From assembly GCA_026770585.1 (NCBI GenBank), contig MU646561.1, positions 279,923 through 294,245 of the forward strand: 14,323 bases of DNA, written 5' to 3'. The stretch comes from Baffinella frigidus (Eukaryota > Cryptophyceae > Cryptomonadales > Baffinellaceae). Shown piece by piece: positions 7,124 through 12,200 of this stretch. Both the position numbers and the translations under genes were made by a program. The stretch's first letter is position 1. Each line of letters starts with the position of its first letter. The notes under the pieces were generated by a model. The model did no database searches, was not told the origin of the DNA, and saw only the letters and a list, made by a program, of their open reading frames with translations.

Positions 7124-9175
7124 ATGAAGTGTTGTCGTAATGAGATGCTAGGGCACTCGCGTCTCGTCTCACCTTCACAGGGTAACGTCCTGAAGACCGG
7201 GTAGTTAAGCCTACGGTATTGCCTACGGTAGGCCGTAGGGGCCTAGGAGGGGTCCTACGAAACATTAGGTCCTAGGAGCCCTACGGCCTACCGTAGGCAA
7301 TACCGTAGGCCTAACTAACCGGTTTTCAGGACGTTACCTTATCAACCTTGCCCCTGGGCTCGTCGCGGTAGTGTTTGACAATTTATTTGAAAACTGCTTG
7401 TCTCCCCAGGTGGAGGAGGCGATGGTTTTTTTCATAACCTGGCCCATACGTGGCTATCTCGTAGGACCCTACGGTAGGCAATACCGTAGGGAGTCCCTAC
7501 GGTAGGAAATACCGTAGGGACATGCGGGGGTTCCTACGGATATCCTATCCGACCCTTGGTGGCTGAAGGTGGGGGAGGCGATGGATGCGACGCACGAGAT
7601 CCACCCCAAGATTCTCCTAGGAGCCCCCTACGGGCCCTAAGGCCTACCGTAGTGAATGCCGTATGCTCAACTATTTCTGCGGATGTCCTAACCGACCCTT
7701 GGTGGCTGAAGGTGGGGGAGGCGATGGATGCGACGGATGAGATCCACGCGCTGCGCGAGCAGGGTGTCTCTCTCCCAATCTCCCAGGTCCGCCCCAACAC
7801 ATGCTCTAATGTTAACAAACACTCTAATGTACAAATAATCTCCTAATGTTGACAAACGCTCCTGATGTTGACAAATTATGCACGCTATCCGACGAAGGAC
7901 CTCTGAAAGATCGCGGTAGCCGTGGGGCTCAACACCTCCCTACAAACGCTATCGATCAGGGCGTCTCTCTCCCAATCTCCCAGGTCGCGCCCACCTCGGG
8001 ACCGGGGTTGTTTTGGGACGTGCCCGTACAGATGTGTGTACCAGGAGATGGACGCGACGGACGAGATCCAAGCTTGGAACCACCAAGGGTCGGTTAGGAT
8101 ATCCGTAGGAACCCCCGCATGTCCCTACGGTATTGCCAACCGTAGGGTCCTATGGATTATCGGGCGTCACCCTTTCCATCCCCCAGGTCGGTCCCTTGCT
8201 ACGCGTCAGATGCTGCGGTACACTTATCTCCGGAAACGATAAAAAAAGTAGACGTTTTCGTCACGCGTCAAGTTGATTCTCACCTTGAAAACACGCCACT
8301 TTTGGGATGATTTGTGTCCATTCGCCAAATGTGGCTTGTTTTCAAGGGGAGAATCAACTTGACGCGTGTCGAAAAAGTCTACTTTTTTATCGATTCCGAA
8401 GGTAAATACGCTGTCACGAAATCCTCCACTTTCCGCTCATACGTAGCTGAGTTCCCACCATATGTAAAACGTCATAGTGCGCCATACGGCTTCTACTGAA
8501 TTCACCCAAGGTTAACAACTAGAGCGTTTGCGGAAATTGTTGTCCGTTTTCGAGATCGGGTTTTCCTGTTTTCGAGTTTTCATTTGTACCTGCAGTGTCC
8601 ATTTCAAACAAATCACGACCTTCACAATATTTTATAAGGCTTCCCAACACACGAAAACCCGATCTCGAAAACTGACAACAATCACCGCAAACGCTCTAGT
8701 TGTTAACCTCAGGTGTATCCAGTAAAAGCCGTATGGCGCACTATGACGTTTGACACATGGTGTCAACTCAGCTATCGTAGAAATGGGCTCCGCGCGGAAT
8801 CAAGGTTCTACACGAAATTCATAGGAATATCGTTCTAATTTAGGACAGTTTCGTGGTACAAATTTTAAAACAATGCTGACTAAAACACTAAAAAACACTT
8901 GTAAACCTCTTTAGTTTTAGATTTGTACCAGTTAAGTCTGAGGCGGGCCCGTCCGGTCGTCCTAAATTAGAACGATATTTCCATTAAAATATGTGAACCA
9001 AAGCTCACCTGCGCGGGGTTTCAGGTGAAGGACATCCGGGAGATGGCTGAGAAGGCGGCGAAGGGGGAGGTTATGGACCAGGTGCGCATGCGGGTTTCTC
9101 TTGTTTCACACCCACACACCAGTCGCTCTCTCTCTCTCGCGCGCACGCTCTCCCCCCCTCCCTGCCTCCCTCCCT

Positions 9176-9209
<34 letters not shown>

Positions 9210-12200
9210 GCTTTCTCTCTCTCTCTCTGTCTATCCATCTCTCTCTCTCTCCCTCCCTTCCTCTCTCTCTCTCTCTCTCTCTGTCGTATATCTCGTTCTC
9301 TCTTCTCTTTCTCGCATGTTCCCTTCCCAAACGGTATTTAAAACGATCGTTCGGCAAACGCATAACGCGCATGTTCCCTTCCGAAGCGTTCAAACGTTGC
9401 CTCCAAAATGGTCGTGCGTCCAACAAATATCGTGTGTTAGACCCGCACCCGCAACCCTCAATCCTTACCAGGAAGAGGTTTCCCTGGCGGCGCGCACGCT
9501 CGCGCGTGTTCCGCTATCCCTTAAGTGTCGAGCTGGTCAAAATTGACCAGCAAGAGGTCCTAGGTAGGTCCTAGGGCCCTACGGTAGGGCGTATGAGCCT
9601 ACTGGCCACTTGAGGGATAATCAGTCCTCAATCCCTCATCCCTAATCACGAAGCCTTAAAAATTTGGTCGTAGAAAATGATGATGTGTTCCAAGAATGAC
9701 ACGTGTAGAACTATACCTACAAAGTGTGGCACTATACCTGAACCCTAAACACTGAATCGGGAGGAGCTTTCCCTGGCGGCGCGCACCCTCACTATAATCA
9801 ATCCCCAATCCCTCATCACGAAGCCTGAAACCCTGAGCTCTGAATGCTGAACCTTAAATCAGGAAGAGCTCCTCCTCCAAACGATAAATTATCGTGTGTG
9901 CAACGAATGATGCGTGTCCCCCTCAACCCTCAACCCTCAACATCCCTCAACGTTGACCCTCAAAACCCACGCGCGAGCGTCCGCGCTGCCGTTTGAGTCC
10001 TTCTACGCGCTGGGCCAGAATTCCTGGCAAGGGACCCCGAGAATTCTGGCCCAAGAATCGCCGCAATTCTTGGACCAGAAAATTCTATTGTTCTCCTTGA
10101 CCGGCCTCTGCCAGGGACAGCTCTTCCTGGTAAGGGTTGAGGGTTTAGGGATTAGATGTAGGTGAACACGCGACATTCGTTAGCGAGACGATTATGAATC
10201 TGGAGCAGCTTTCTCTGGCGACGCGGACGCTCAAAAACAAAGAATTGGTTGTTGAAAATGCTGGTGTTGAAAATGATGACGTGTTCAAAGAATGACACGT
10301 GTTGAAGTATACCTAAACCCTGAACACTGAAACAGGAGGAGCTTTCGCTGGCGGCGCGTACGCTTGGCTCCCTCATGCAGATCCAGGACCTCCTCAGGTT
10401 GAGGGTTCAGGGTTCAGGGTTCAGGGTTCAGGGTTCAGAGTGCAGGGTTCAGGGTTCAGGGTTCAGGGTTCAGTCGCCAGATCCGGGACTTGCTCAGGTT
10501 AGGGTTTGGGGTTTAAAGGTTGGGTGATAGGGTTGAGGCGCGCACGCTCGGCGCGTACGCTCGGCTCCCTCATGCAGATCCAGGACCTCCTCAGGTTAAA
10601 GTTGACTACCCACAGGGTAAGTTGACTTTTGATGAAAGGTCTGTAGTCCTCCGTGATCCAGGACCTCCTCAGGTCAGGCTTGACGGGTTAGGTTATAGGA
10701 TTTAGGGTGTAGGGTGTCGGGTTTAGGGGTTAGGGGTGAGGTTATAGGGTGCCGGATTTAGGGTTTAGGGTTCAAGGGGTTAGGAGTTAGGGGTCAGGGG
10801 TTAGCTTTCGAGGTTTTAGGGACGCTCGGCGCCCTCGGACAGATCCAGGACGTGCTCAGGTTAGGCTTTCGGGGTTCGGGGGTTAGGTTATCCCTTAAGT
10901 AGCCAGGGGGTCAAAATTGACCCCCGGCAGATCCTAGGCAGATCGCAGGGCCCTTCGGTAGGGCGTATGAGCCTACTGGCCACTTAAGGGATAGGGTTGG
11001 GGGGTTAGGGTTCGAGGATCCAAGGACGCTCGGCGCCCTCGGACAGATCCAGGACTTGCTCAGGTCAGGGTTTAGGGTTTAGGTCTCGGGTTTAGGGGTT
11101 AGGGTGTCGGGTTTAGGGGTGAGGGGTTAGGTTATAGGGTGTCGGGTTCAGGGGTTAGGGTGTCGGGTTTAGGAGTTAGGGGTTAGGTTGTGGAGTGTCA
11201 CATTTAGGGTTCAGGGTTCTAGGTTTCAAGGGGTTAGGGTTTAGGGGTTAGGGTTCGAAGTTGCAAAGACGCTCGGCGCCCTCGGACAGATCCATGACTT
11301 GCTCAGGTAAGGGAGGTGGGTTGACGGTCGAGGGTGTTGGTTATAGGGTTTAGGGCGTGGGGTCTTCGCGATCCGCCAGGACTTAACGAGTTCGTTTCCA
11401 AAGGTCAAGGTGTATGGAGAAGTTGTCCGCTCATCAGGAAGTCCACTTCGGAGTGATGTCCACTTTGGAGTGAAGTCCACTTTTGAGTGAAGTCCACTTT
11501 TGAGTGCTGGTGGATACAACTCCAAGAGACGCGGGGGGTTCTGTCGAAAACCGGAGGGGGGGGGGTCCGTACACGGCGGTTCATTACTGATTACTGAATT
11601 TATTAAAGAGGGTTCGCCGTTATTGCCTAACCCGTGCCATTGCCAGACTATGATCGGTCCATTTTTATACCCCGCTCAGTCTGTCTCCGAGGGATGCTCC
11701 CCGAAGATTGGCGCAGATGAAGTGAACGACGAAGGAGAGGTTTGGTAGCTCTGTGTTAACGGGTGCACCTCCCTGGTATACCGTCAACAGCGAGAAGAGA
11801 CAGCCTTTCTCTAGCTCTGTTCCCACTTGATTTGGGCTCCTCATCAATTCGCCCCCCCACCCAATTTACAAGGTGAATTTTGCCCCCCCCCCCAGGAAAT
11901 TCGCATGAGAAATTTGGGGGGAGGCGTATTGGTGAGGAGCCCAAATCCAAGAGGGGTAGAGCTAGTTTCTCTCCGTAAACGATGCCTCCCTGGGCGGAGG
12001 ACTTCCCGACACTGTTCGACTCAACTCGGAACACTACGGGGATCATGATGTTTACATTCTTAAGACTTTCTTACGGGGAACATGATCACATTCTTACGGG
12101 GAACATGATCACATTCTTACGGGGAACATGATGTTCACATTCTTAATTATTGGATTGTTTCTAAGTCAACATGCCACCAGTCAGCAATTGTCGGGCACGT

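Noticed and set aside
7764-7786. Tiny intron GTGTCT..CCCAG inside exon 3
   Set aside because: It is only about 23 bases, and its codons GVSLPISQ fit the MutS2 turn and are kept in three echoes.
9025-9574. Long serine/leucine-rich frames
   Set aside because: They arise from the CT microsatellite; only the first 19 codons (exon 4) are meaningful.
11500-12048. Overlapping frames on both strands in intron 5
   Set aside because: They run through a foldback and a G run, with no domain and no splice link to either gene. Only the short exon 6 echo is supported.
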